From Lachnospiraceae bacterium (GTDB taxonomy: Bacteria > Bacillota > Clostridia > Lachnospirales > Lachnospiraceae): a stretch of 64,000 bases of DNA. The stretch is taken from the NCBI GenBank assembly GCA_910575275.1, contig CAJTEE010000005.1, positions 248,001-312,000 on the forward strand, read 5' to 3'. Made by a program: the position numbers and the translations under genes. Below the pieces are notes generated by a model. It worked only from the letters and a program-made list of their open reading frames with translations, was not told the origin of the DNA and ran no database searches. Shown here in pieces: positions 36,415 to 44,834 of the stretch. Each line of letters starts with the position of its first letter. Position 1 is the first letter of the stretch.

Positions 36415-37448
36415 GGATACGGCCACTCTGAAAGAAATTTTTACCCTTGTTCCGGGGCTTGCCTCCTCCTATGTGGAACGTGTGAAAAAACCATTATCAG
36501 AAAATTATATTCCGTATATTCGTCCTTCTCATAGACAATATTCAAGTATAGATGCGTACGTGAACAAAAAATTAATTCCGGCAGAAAAGATATTTCCGGC
36601 CCATACATTATATGTATCTACGGATGGACAGGGAAGCCATACATATGCATAAGTTTCCGTGTGCGAATTTGTCGCCAACAGCAATGTAACGGTTCTTATA
36701 CCCAAAAGGACGATGACTCTGGAGGAAAAACTGTTTTATGCACAATACATTACGGATAATCGTTATAAATTTTCTTATGGCAGGAAGCCAAAGGGAATAA
36801 GGCTTGAGACAATCGTCCTTCCTAGAACGGTACCGGATCCTGTGCAGAAATTTTCTGTTGCGGCTATAATCGAAAGCCTGCTGGGGGCAAATCTGCTTTT
36901 ATAAGGAAGAAATATATACGTATCCTGACGAGACCGGTGCATCGCTTCCGTTGAAGGAATTATTTCTGATACAGAATGGTATTTCGTCAAATGAAGCAGA
37001 GACAAGAAAAGACAGGGTGAATCAATCCTAGATTCCGTTTGTCCGGCCATCGAACCGGCAAAATACAAGCGTTGTTTCTTATGTTAATAAAAAAGCAGTT
37101 CCAGAGGAAAAAATATTTCCGCCGGGAACTCTTTATATATCGACCAACGGGCAGGGAAGCCATACGTTTTCGTATGTTGCGCCATTTGAATTTGTACCTA
37201 ACAGCGATGTATCTGTATTAATACCGAAAAGACAGATGAGCATACAGGAGAAACTGTTTTACGCACAGTGTATTACAAGCAATCGTTATAAATTTTCTTA
37301 TGGCAGAAGGCCAAAAGGAGAGAGGCTGAGCACAATCCTATTGCCTGAATATCCGCCTTCGTATGTGCTTCAGTATAATCTGGAACGCGTCATGGAAGAC
37401 TTTCGCAGCATTTTAGACTCCAAAATCCATTCTTCACCAAAAACATGA
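36401..37448 (+). pseudogene. broken specificity subunit (BcgI B-like) of the R-M system
   Basis: Two homologous half-repeats are readable, as in S subunits with two target-recognition domains. Each contains a YIRPS/FVRPS block, DGQGSHT/NGQGSHT, the block VLIPKR and KLFYAQ-IT-NRYKFSYGR-PKG. The first half is cut by an in-frame TAA at 36650-36652, where the second half has TAT (Tyr). A frameshift near 36885-36900 is needed to pass from the first half to the second. An in-frame TAG at 37029-37031 stops the second half before FVRPSNRQ. Three lesions imply an inactive gene. The likely start, ATG 36401 or 36404, overlaps the end of the nuclease-methyltransferase gene, consistent with a former A-B operon. 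Confidence 0.88.
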
Positions 37449-37516
37449 AAATGATTCCAAACATATTCTCCTTTCCTTGCGTACATACTAACGTTGTAGA
37501 AAGGAGAATATTTTTT

Positions 37517-37864
37517 ATGGAAAAAATCAAACGGTTTGCGCTGAGTGCGATGCTGATTGCCGTTATCAGCGTCGCGGCGGCATGTGGAAGGAATAATGAC
37601 AACGGCACTTCGGGAAGCTCGTCTGCGGGGACGTCGGGTGGAACCTCCACGTCGATGGAGTCCGCATCGAGCGGCGGGGGAAACGGCTCCGCGGCTTCGG
37701 GTACGACAAATTCCAGCGGCGAGAGCAATTCTCCAGGAAACACATCATCCTCTGCCGGGACGAACGGCGAGGGAGAGAGCGGCGGAGTCTTAAAAGATAT
37801 GGTGGACGATGTGAAGGAAGGCATAGACGATATGACGGATGGAACCTCTGCCGCCAGAAACTAA
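37517..37864 (+). CDS. small Ser/Gly-rich lipoprotein
   Basis: 115 residues from the ATG at 37517, preceded by AAAGGAGAAT. Residues 1-22 form a signal sequence ending in VAAACGRN, a loose lipobox, so the Cys near residue 23 is probably lipid-modified. The rest is low-complexity Ser, Gly, Thr and Asn (about 30-90) followed by an acidic amphipathic segment LKDMVDDVKEGIDDMTDG. No enzymatic domain is seen. It may be a cell-surface spacer or sporulation-related protein; the function is not known. It stands alone after the R-M remnant. Confidence 0.72.
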   Translation: MEKIKRFALSAMLIAVISVAAACGRNNDNGTSGSSSAGTSGGTSTSMESASSGGGNGSAASGTTNSSGESNSPGNTSSSAGTNGEGESGGVLKDMVDDVKEGIDDMTDGTSAARN

Positions 37865-38122
37865 GAGACGGGAAGCGGCGCAAACAATACGAACCGACAC
37901 GCCGCGCAATGTGCACAAACGGGCCTTACGATCTGCGAAAAAGAGGACAGCCGCAGACATAAGGCCGTTTTGCCGTCCAAAAACTCCTTTGACACGAGGC
38001 CCGCTTTGGTTTAAAATAAAGGAAAAACAGAGTGAGAGGAGGAAACGCCGATTCGATATGTATACAAGCCGTACCATCCCTGGCGGCATGGATACAGGAG
38101 AGAAAAGAGACGGAAGCTTTTC

Positions 38123-38317
38123 ATGCAGATATTCCGGGCCGGGCTTGTAGCCCTGGGGATTTGGTTTGCGGCTTCCTACATCAGACAAAATACATATGAA
38201 CGTGTGACAACGGGCTATCCCGCCTTTGAACGGGAAGAACAGGAAGGAGAAGTTTACGGAATCGGAATCGAAAAGGGAAACAGCGGCATTTTCTGGTTCC
38301 ATGAAAAGACAGAGTAA
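38123..38317 (+). CDS. possible small membrane protein
   Basis: 64 residues, MQIFRAGLVALGIWFAASYI then a polar tail rich in Glu and Tyr. One hydrophobic segment covers residues 5-20. The ribosome-binding site is weak (GGAAG). It ends 16 bases before the nitroreductase start. The stretch from 37865 to 38122 shows no convincing gene. I treat this as a tentative small gene. Confidence 0.4.
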   Translation: MQIFRAGLVALGIWFAASYIRQNTYERVTTGYPAFEREEQEGEVYGIGIEKGNSGIFWFHEKTE

Positions 38318-38333
38318 ACAAGGAGGTTCGGAT

Positions 38334-38861
38334 ATGGAGAGAAATCAGACATTGAATACGATTTTTGACCGTGCGAGCTATCGGGGCAGATATAAGGACG
38401 AGCCTGTGCCGAGGGAGGATATGAAGCTGATTCTGAAAGCAGGGCTTGCGGCGCCCTCGGGCTGCAATAGGCAGACGACGTCTTTAGTCGCGGTGGATGA
38501 ACCGGCGCTTTTGGAGGAGATAAGAAGAATATTTCCGAAGCCGTCCTGCCAGACGGCGCCTGCGCTGATTCTGGTGTTTACACAGAAGATCGCCAGCATA
38601 GACGGGCGTTTTTATCATGTACAGGATTATGGGGCAGCGATTGAAAATATGCTGCTGGCGATGAAGTCCTTGGGGTATGATACGTGCTGGTATGAGGGGA
38701 ACGTGCGAAGCTGCGCGAATGAGCTTGCGGCGCTCATGGGAGCGCCCGAGGAGACGGAGCTCGTGTGTGTACTGCCGGTTGGAAAGGCGGCGGAGGAGCT
38801 GCATAGGGTGAGTAAGAAGGCGTTTGAGGAGAGGGCTTGGTTTAATGGGTATGGGAGGTAG
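38334..38861 (+). CDS. nitroreductase family protein
   Basis: 175 residues from the ATG at 38334, which follows AAGGAGG. The FMN-binding pattern of the NfsA/FRP fold is present: FDRASYRGRYKDEPV at the N-terminus (the RxSxRxY-like anchor), AAPSGCNRQTT near residue 40, and the C-terminal GYDTCWYEG and VLPVGKAAEE. Such flavoproteins reduce nitro groups, quinones or flavins with NAD(P)H. The family is broad and the physiological substrate is not evident. It lies alone before the thrS leader. Confidence 0.87.
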   Translation: MERNQTLNTIFDRASYRGRYKDEPVPREDMKLILKAGLAAPSGCNRQTTSLVAVDEPALLEEIRRIFPKPSCQTAPALILVFTQKIASIDGRFYHVQDYGAAIENMLLAMKSLGYDTCWYEGNVRSCANELAALMGAPEETELVCVLPVGKAAEELHRVSKKAFEERAWFNGYGR

Positions 38862-38967
38862 GCGAGGGGGCGCAAAGCCCGTCCTCCTGTCCCTTCCTCT
38901 GCGGACCCTACAGCCCCCTCCCTATCCTGAGCGTTCCCCAGAGCAGGGAGAAGCTTTGCGATAAGGC

Positions 38968-38995
38968 TTGACAAATTGAAATCCGGTGTTATACT
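38968..38995 (+). promoter_or_regulatory. promoter of the thrS leader
   Basis: TTGACA (38968-38973) and TATACT (38990-38995), 16-base spacing. The stretch 38862-38967 upstream holds no gene. Confidence 0.82.
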
Positions 38996-39000
38996 GGTTC

Positions 39001-39250
39001 TTAAGCAAATGAATATGCAACACGCTGACAGGACGAGTATGCCGTGGCGAAAGGTGCAGAGAGGAGCGCAGATGGGTGCGAGCGCTTCCCGGGAGCGCGG
39101 CAGAAGACCAGCCTGGAGTGTCCCTTAATCAGGAACGGTGATTCCGTTATCATCAAATGAGTGGCACAGGGGTTTCCTGTGCAATCCGGGGTGGAACCGC
39201 GAGAAATCGTCCCCTGATATGCCGTCTGGTATGTCAGGGGATTTTTTATC
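39001..39250 (+). promoter_or_regulatory. T-box riboswitch of thrS
   Basis: The antiterminator core GGGGTGGAACCGCG is at 39188-39201, matching the T-box consensus. Stem I landmarks are AGAGAGGAGCGCAGAT and GGGTGCGAGCGC (about 39058-39086), and the likely specifier codon is ACC (threonine) at 39107-39109 in GAAGACCAGCC. The terminator is TCCCCTGATATGCC (39210-39223) pairing with GGTATGTCAGGGGA (39228-39241) and TTTTTT. Uncharged tRNA-Thr should bind and allow readthrough into thrS. Confidence 0.93.
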
Positions 39251-39350
39251 TTATAGGAAATTCCTTCGAAATTTTCTATAAGACAAAAAGGCCCTAACGG
39301 GCCAGGATGCACAGAGTCTGACCCAGCGAAGTGCGCACACTTTTTTATTG
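39249..39350. repeat. dispersed mosaic repeat (family A) between T-box and thrS
   Basis: CTTATAGGAA and its complement TTCTATAAG form a hairpin (39250-39282), followed by AAAAAGGCCCTAACGGGCC, AGGATGCACA, GTCTGACCCAGCGAAG and GCGCACACTTTTTT. The order matches 10008-10090, with the GTCTGACCCA module shared with 15129 and 44856. It lies in the transcribed leader of thrS, and its GGCCC hairpin with a T-run could itself influence elongation. Confidence 0.65.
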
Positions 39351-39451
39351 CGAAGCATCCGGCAAAACACGCCGGTGACGCGTTTGGTCGGATTTGACGA
39401 AAACCCTTCCGGGCAGGATTAATTTGTGTAGATTGAGAAAAGGAGAGAGCT

Positions 39452-41386
39452 ATGAAGATTACATTAAAGGACGGCTCCGTTAAGGAGTACGAAAGACCAA
39501 TGGCGGTCATCGAGATCGCGAAGGATTTGAGTGAGGGACTCGCGCGGATGGCCTGTGTGGCAGAGGTTGACGGGGAGGAGGCGGATCTTCGGACGGTCCT
39601 TGACCGGGACTGCAGCCTGAATATTTTGACGGCACGGGACAAAGAGGGGCTGGCGGCGCTGCGCCATACGGTCAGCCATGTCATGGCGCAGGCGATTAAG
39701 CGTCTTTGGCCGGAGACGAAGCTGGCGATCGGTCCGTCCATCTCCGACGGCTTTTATTATGACATTGACCGCGAGGAGCCGGTGACGGCGGAGGATCTGG
39801 GAAAGATCGAGGCGGAGATGAAAAAGATCATCAAGGAAGGGCTGCCGCTTGAGCGCTTCGAGCTGCCGCGCGCCGAGGCCATCGCTCTTATGAAGGAAAA
39901 GGGAGAGCCCTATAAGGTGGAACTCATCGAAGACTTGCCGGAGGACGCTACGATCAGCTTTTATCGGCAGGGCGAGTTTACCGACTTATGTGCCGGCCCA
40001 CATCTGATGAGTACGAAGGAGGTTGGCAAGGCATTTAAGCTCATGAACATTGCCGGGGCATACTGGCGCGGCAGCGAGAAGAATAAGATGCTCACGAGAA
40101 TCTATGCGACTGCGTTCCAGAAGAAGGAGGATCTGGATGCGTATGTCACGATGATGGAGGAGGCCAAAAAGCGCGATCACAGAAAGCTTGGAAAGGAGCT
40201 TGGACTGTTTATGATGCACGAGGCCGGGCCGGGCTTTCCGTTCTTTCTTCCGAAGGGCATGATCTTAAAGAATACGCTGCTCGATTACTGGCGTGAGATC
40301 CATAAAAAGTCCGGTTATGTGGAGATTTCTTCTCCGATTATCTTAAATCGCAGCCTGTGGGAGACCTCGGGCCACTGGGATCACTATAAAAATAACATGT
40401 ACACGACCGTCATCGACGAGGAGGATTACGCAATCAAACCGATGAACTGTCCGGGCGGCGTGCTGGTCTACGCGTCTGAGCCGCGCTCCTACCGCGACCT
40501 GCCGCTGCGTATGGGAGAATTGGGGATTGTACACCGCCATGAGAAATCCGGGCAGCTTCACGGACTGATGCGTGTGCGCTGCTTTACACAGGATGATGCG
40601 CACATTTTCATGACGCCGGAGCAGATTCGTGAGGAGATCAAGGGCGTCGCAGGGCTGATCAATGAGGTATATTCTCTGTTTGGGTTTCAGTACCATGTGG
40701 AATTGTCCACGAGGCCGGAGGATTCCATGGGCAGCGACGAGGACTGGGAGATGGCGACCAGCTCTCTGCGCGGTGCGCTTGATGATCTGGGGCTCGATTA
40801 CGTGGTGAATGAGGGGGACGGCGCTTTCTATGGGCCGAAGATCGACTTCCACCTGGTAGACGCGATCGGACGGACCTGGCAGTGTGGGACGATTCAGCTT
40901 GATTTCCAGCTTCCGCAGCGTTTTGAACTCGAATATATCGGTGCGGACGGCGAGAAGCACCGCCCGATCATGATCCACCGGGTGGCATTCGGTTCTATTG
41001 AACGCTTTATCGGCATTTTGATCGAGCATTTTGCAGGTGCGTTCCCGACCTGGCTGGCTCCGGTACAGGTGAAGGTGCTGCCGATTTCCGAGAAATATGA
41101 GGCGTATGCAAAGAGCGTATGTGCGGAGCTCGAGTCGGCTGGACTGCGTGCGGAGACAGACCTCCGCAGCGAGAAGATCGGCTATAAGATCCGCGAGGCC
41201 CAGAGCTTAAAGATTCCGTACATGCTCGTAGTCGGCCAGAAGGAGGAGACGGAAGGGACTGTTTCCGTGAGAAGCCGCTTTAAGGGGGACGAGGGCGCAT
41301 GTGGGTTGGCCGCGTTTATTGAGAACGTGAAGGAGGAAATTGCCTCCCGGACAGTACGTGCCGTTGAGACAGAAAAGGATGTGTGA
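39452..41386 (+). CDS. thrS: threonyl-tRNA synthetase
   Basis: 644 residues. The order is TGS domain (1-62), the N2 editing domain with HTVSHVMAQ (about 71-79) and DLCAGPHL (about 180-187), and the class II catalytic core with zinc ligands in MNCPGGVLVY, CFTQDDAHIF and MIHRVAFGS, then the anticodon-binding domain (about 545-640). It charges tRNA-Thr and edits mis-charged serine. Expression is controlled by the upstream T-box. AAAGGAGAG precedes the ATG. Complete and normal in length. Confidence 0.97.
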   Translation: MKITLKDGSVKEYERPMAVIEIAKDLSEGLARMACVAEVDGEEADLRTVLDRDCSLNILTARDKEGLAALRHTVSHVMAQAIKRLWPETKLAIGPSISDGFYYDIDREEPVTAEDLGKIEAEMKKIIKEGLPLERFELPRAEAIALMKEKGEPYKVELIEDLPEDATISFYRQGEFTDLCAGPHLMSTKEVGKAFKLMNIAGAYWRGSEKNKMLTRIYATAFQKKEDLDAYVTMMEEAKKRDHRKLGKELGLFMMHEAGPGFPFFLPKGMILKNTLLDYWREIHKKSGYVEISSPIILNRSLWETSGHWDHYKNNMYTTVIDEEDYAIKPMNCPGGVLVYASEPRSYRDLPLRMGELGIVHRHEKSGQLHGLMRVRCFTQDDAHIFMTPEQIREEIKGVAGLINEVYSLFGFQYHVELSTRPEDSMGSDEDWEMATSSLRGALDDLGLDYVVNEGDGAFYGPKIDFHLVDAIGRTWQCGTIQLDFQLPQRFELEYIGADGEKHRPIMIHRVAFGSIERFIGILIEHFAGAFPTWLAPVQVKVLPISEKYEAYAKSVCAELESAGLRAETDLRSEKIGYKIREAQSLKIPYMLVVGQKEETEGTVSVRSRFKGDEGACGLAAFIENVKEEIASRTVRAVETEKDV

Positions 41387-41415
41387 ACTGACAGAAATTC
41401 TTAAGAAATAGTTTA

Positions 41416-41488
41416 TTGCTTTATTAAAATTATTACGCTATAATTGGCGGCGAGTCGTTCAGTTTATGTGAGTATGGGTGGCTCGCCG
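41416..41488 (+). promoter_or_regulatory. promoter and leader hairpin of the Met-rich lipoprotein gene
   Basis: TTGCTT (41416-41421) and TATAAT (41439-41444), 17-base spacing. Directly at the expected transcript start, CGGCGAG (41448-41454) pairs with CTCGCCG (41482-41488), followed by an AT-rich run. This 5' hairpin could stabilise the mRNA or act as an attenuator. Confidence 0.65.
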
Positions 41489-41516
41489 ATTATTATTTAT
41501 TTTTAGGGAGGTTTCT

Positions 41517-42359
41517 ATGAAAAGAACATTAACAGCAGTATTATGTGCTGCCATGCTGGCATCCTTAACGGCCTGCGGAGGCGGTTCCGACAGCAAACCG
41601 GCTGCAGGAGCGGCTGATCAGACGACGGCTGCACAGGAGACAGTCAAAGAGCTCACTCCGGAGGAGATCTATAAGGAGGCTATGGAGAAGAACGCCAGCC
41701 TCGAATCCATGGATGTGGATATGGTCATGAATATGAACATGACGATGGGTGAGCAGGCTATGGATATGAAGATGGATATGAAGATGCAGTCGGCTGGTAA
41801 GGGCGAGGATACGAAGCTTCTGATGACTTCGACAACCGAAGCAGACGGTCAGTCCATCGAGATGACGATGTTCTATGCGGATGGCTATTATTATATGGAT
41901 GCAATGGGTCAGAAGATTAAGTACCTGATGGATGCGAGCGAGATTGCGGCTCAGACGGAAGCGCAGACGGCCGGCGTAGAGCTTGAGGTAGAGTGGCTTA
42001 CGGATCTGACCGTTGAGGATCAGGGCGAGGATAAGCTCCTGAAGTTTGTCGGTGATCCGGATAAGATGCATGACTATGTGCAGGATACGCTGGCAAACTC
42101 CGGCTCCGCAAACGGCTTAGAGGGCATGGATCTGACGGTCAACGAGATTTCCGGTGAGTATCTGATCGGTGCGGACGGCTACTACAAGGATGCGAAGATC
42201 AAGATGGATCTCACACTTTCCGCTGACGGCCAGGAAGCCAAGATGGTGATGGATATCGACATGACCTACAACAATCCGGGACAGCCGGTAGAGGTTACGA
42301 TCCCGTCCACGGACGGCTATACCGAGGTTGACGCGAGCATGATGCAGAATGCGGCGTAA
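41517..42359 (+). CDS. Met-rich lipoprotein, DUF6612/LppX-like
   Basis: 280 residues from the ATG at 41517 (GGGAGG upstream). The signal peptide ends in a clear lipobox, ASLTACGGG, so the mature protein is anchored outside the membrane at the Cys near residue 20. After a short Thr/Ala-rich linker comes a beta-rich domain with strongly alternating methionines (DMVMNMNMTM, then MDMKMDMKM, about residues 65-92), then YADGYYYMDAMG and a second repeat-like half. The pattern resembles LppX/LolA-like half-barrels, which can carry hydrophobic molecules. The Met density could also bind soft metals or absorb oxidants. Monocistronic with a terminator. Confidence 0.82.
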   Translation: MKRTLTAVLCAAMLASLTACGGGSDSKPAAGAADQTTAAQETVKELTPEEIYKEAMEKNASLESMDVDMVMNMNMTMGEQAMDMKMDMKMQSAGKGEDTKLLMTSTTEADGQSIEMTMFYADGYYYMDAMGQKIKYLMDASEIAAQTEAQTAGVELEVEWLTDLTVEDQGEDKLLKFVGDPDKMHDYVQDTLANSGSANGLEGMDLTVNEISGEYLIGADGYYKDAKIKMDLTLSADGQEAKMVMDIDMTYNNPGQPVEVTIPSTDGYTEVDASMMQNAA

Positions 42360-42386
42360 CAGATTAAAAAGAGGATAAAGGTACAT

Positions 42387-42416
42387 AGGACGCCTGTGGT
42401 TTCACGGACGTCCTTT
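42387..42416 (+). terminator. terminator after the lipoprotein gene
   Basis: AGGACGCCTGTG (42387-42398), 4-base loop, CACGGACGTCCT (42403-42414), then TTTT. Confidence 0.82.
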
Positions 42417-42447
42417 TAATATGTGAAAATTCCCCGGAGCAAGACTG

Positions 42448-43002
42448 TCATTTCAGGGCTTTAAAATTGATTCGGAGATCCTCGTAAAGGCCGGACTTTA
42501 GGCTGTCACGAAAGGAGAAGGACGAGACGTCAAAACGGTCTGCATCCAGACGGTAGGTGAATATGGTCTCTCTGTCCGGATCGATGATCCAGTATTCTTT
42601 TACCTTGGCATCCAGGTAAAGGTTCAGCTTGCGGACGTAATCGTGGCTGGGATTGCCGGGAGAGACAATTTCGATAATCCAATCCGGTGCTCTGATGCAG
42701 CTGCGCTCCGTCAGATTGCCCGGGTCGCAGATCACGCTTATATCCGGCTCAACAATCGTGCAGTTGTTTTCTGCAAACAATTTGACGGCAAAGGGGGCCG
42801 GGTAGACCTCACAGGAGCCTTTTTTGGAGCGGATATACAGGTTTATTTCTGTGCTTAGGAAATTTAATGTTTACTGGTGCATTCTGCTTGGAACCGCGTG
42901 ATAATAGAAGGTTCCGTTGAGCAGCTCCGCATGAACACTTTCTGGAAGGTTATAATAATCATCTTCTGTGTAAATGTCCAGATATGCCAATGGTTCTGAC
43001 AT
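42448..43002 (-). pseudogene. Uma2-family nuclease-like gene with an in-frame stop
   Basis: Reading from the ATG at 43002 (AAAGGAG upstream) gives MSEPLAYLDIYTEDDYYNLP and, after 43 codons, a TAA at 42873-42871. The same frame then continues with no further stop through YIRSKKGSCEVYPAPFAVKLF, EPDISVICDP, APDWIIEIVSPGN and KLNLYLDAKVKEYWIIDPD to 42448. The full reading is about 184 codons, the usual Uma2 (DUF820) size, with the PD-(D/E)XK-like residues intact. A single nonsense mutation is therefore the only lesion seen. The downstream part could still be made from an internal ATG at 42780, but it would lack the N-terminal third. Confidence 0.85.
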
Positions 43003-43039
43003 AGGAGAACTCCTTTCTTGACTGCTGAATTGATTTTTT

Positions 43040-43131
43040 TGCTGCATCTGCGGCGATGGGGCGCTTGGCTCCGTAACAGTATTGGCTCATGACTAATCAG
43101 CGGAGTGATTAGTCATGGAGTGAACAGTAAC
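43040..43131. repeat. dispersed repeat family B, inverted copy
   Basis: Bases 43067-43131 are the reverse complement, with a few changes, of 13918-13981, including the hairpin ATGACTAATCA/TGATTAGTCAT. The flanking GCGGCGATGGGGC (43049-43061) matches the reverse complement of GCCCCATCGCCGC at 13992-14004. The remainder of the gap to 43394 has no gene that I can support. Confidence 0.72.
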
Positions 43132-43394
43132 CAGGAAGTTATTGTTCCTATAGGTCTGCGCAGAGTCTTCTGCACTCCGTTTCGGTCGTTGCCAGCCAAG
43201 TGCCGCCGGCACTTGGCCGCCCAAACGCAGCGAGGCCATTTCCTGCACGGACCGTAAGAATGCGTGGAACAGCCGGCAAAAATCCATCGCCGCAGGCTGA
43301 GTGGTTACACCTTTACATGTGCCAGGAAGCTTGTTATAATAAAATTGACCCATATAGACAGGGGACACTCCTTTTTTGGAAGGAAGGGGATAAA

Positions 43395-43577
43395 ATGACT
43401 GAAAAAGAAATGCTTAAAATATCAGTGGAAGAATTTTCAAGGGTTCAAGATTGAATGCTGTTAGCCGACAAAGAATCTGAAGTGTATCAGTCCCTAAAGA
43501 AAAGATATGTTGATCTGAAGGCCATTTTGACGGTATCCGGCGTAAGTCTGACTAAAATTGGCTGGGTAAAGGCATAG
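43395..43577 (+). pseudogene. small protein gene with an in-frame TGA
   Basis: An ATG at 43395 (AAGGAAGGGGATAAA upstream) reads MTEKEMLKISVEEFSRVQD, then TGA, then in the same frame MLLADKESEVYQSLKKRYVD and LKAILTVSGVSLTKIGWVKA before a TAG. The total is about 60 codons. It resembles small uncharacterised proteins common in Lachnospiraceae, recalled from general knowledge and not checked. If so, the TGA is a nonsense mutation. Two separate tiny peptides are the alternative. Confidence 0.45.
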
Positions 43578-43622
43578 GGGACAGATATACCGGAGATAAA
43601 AAAACATCAGGAGGGGTTTAGT

Positions 43623-44780
43623 ATGCTGTTAATCAAAGGCGCAGACGTCTATGCACCGGAGCATCTGGGGAAAATGGATGTGCTGGCGGCGGGCGGAAGA
43701 ATTGAAAGGATCGGAGAGAGGCTTCCGGAATATGAGGGCTGCGAGGTCATCGACGGGACGGGGAAGCTCGTGACGCCGGGGATTATTGACCGCCATGTAC
43801 ATATCACGGGAGGCGGAGGAGAGGGAAGCTTCCACACGCAGGCGCCGCCTGTTCAGCTCTCGAAGCTGATTGAGGGCGGTGTAACGACAGTTGTGGGCGT
43901 CCTGGGGACGGATGGCATCAGCAGGAGTGTGGAAAACCTGGTCGCGAAGGCGAAGGCGCTTAAAGAGGAGGGGATCTCCGTCTTTTGTACCTGCGGTGCC
44001 TACGGGTATCCGAGCCCGACCATTACCGGGACGATTGACAAGGACATTCTATTTGTGGATGAGATCATCGGCCTCAAGCTGGCGGTCTCGGACCACCGGG
44101 CACCGAATATTACGGTTGACGAGCTGATCCGGCTGGGAAGCGATGTCCGCACGGCTGGGATGCTTAGCGGCAAGGCCGGCATTATCTGCCTGCATATGGG
44201 CGGTGACAAGAGAGGGTTGGAGCCGATTTTCGAGGCGTTGGAGCGCACCTCGATCCCGATTAAGACCTTCCAGCCGACGCATGTGGGACGTTCCGAAAAG
44301 CTTCAGTCCGACGCCTTCAAATTTGCGAAGATGGGCGGCACGATCGACATCACCTGCGGCCAGTTTGAGAGAAAAATCCAGTCCGTGGCTGCCTCCCTGC
44401 GGGCGGCGCTCGCAGAAGGTGTGCCGATGGATAAGGTGACGCTAAGCTCTGACGGACAGGGGAGCTGGTCCAACTATGACGCGGCCGGCAATCTGACCGA
44501 AATGGGCGTTTCGGAGGTAAATACGATCTACCGCCAGATCGTTCATGAGGTAAAGGAGGAGAAGCTGCCGTTTGAGCAGGCTATCCTTTTTGGAACCTCC
44601 AACGTGGCAAAGGCGCTTGAGCTTTACCCGAAGAAGGGAGCGGTACGTGAAGGAAGCGATGCGGATCTGTTAGTATGGAATGAGGAGCTGTCTCTGGAGG
44701 CGGTGATCGCAAACGGAACCGTGATGATGAAAGACGGGGTCCTGAAAAAGAGAGGAACCTATGAGAGCACAGAGAAATAA
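43623..44780 (+). CDS. iadA: isoaspartyl (beta-aspartyl) dipeptidase
   Basis: 385 residues of the amidohydrolase superfamily. Metal ligands are in IIDRHVHITGGGGEGS (about 57-72), the carboxylated Lys probably in GLKLAVSDHR (about 151-160), then ICLHMGGD, QPTHVGR and the catalytic Asp in SSDGQGSW (about 276-283). The enzyme cleaves beta-aspartyl dipeptides from damaged proteins or cyanophycin-like polymers, releasing aspartate. AGGAGGGGTTT precedes the ATG, and a very strong terminator follows. It is related to dihydroorotase but lacks its HVHFRDPG signature. Confidence 0.93.
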   Translation: MLLIKGADVYAPEHLGKMDVLAAGGRIERIGERLPEYEGCEVIDGTGKLVTPGIIDRHVHITGGGGEGSFHTQAPPVQLSKLIEGGVTTVVGVLGTDGISRSVENLVAKAKALKEEGISVFCTCGAYGYPSPTITGTIDKDILFVDEIIGLKLAVSDHRAPNITVDELIRLGSDVRTAGMLSGKAGIICLHMGGDKRGLEPIFEALERTSIPIKTFQPTHVGRSEKLQSDAFKFAKMGGTIDITCGQFERKIQSVAASLRAALAEGVPMDKVTLSSDGQGSWSNYDAAGNLTEMGVSEVNTIYRQIVHEVKEEKLPFEQAILFGTSNVAKALELYPKKGAVREGSDADLLVWNEELSLEAVIANGTVMMKDGVLKKRGTYESTEK

Positions 44781-44800
44781 ATAGGGATTGAAGGACGGGG

Positions 44801-44834
44801 AGCGTCTGCCGGGATCATCCGGCAGGCGCTTTTT
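44801..44834 (+). terminator. terminator after iadA
   Basis: AGCGTCTGCCGG (44801-44812), 6-base loop, CCGGCAGGCGCT (44819-44830), one mismatch-free G-U tolerant stem, then TTTT. Confidence 0.9.

Noticed and set aside
37839-38150. Open frame of about 100 codons after the Ser/Gly lipoprotein
   Set aside because: It overlaps the lipoprotein end in another frame, is rich in Arg/Lys/Thr without pattern, and lacks a ribosome-binding site.
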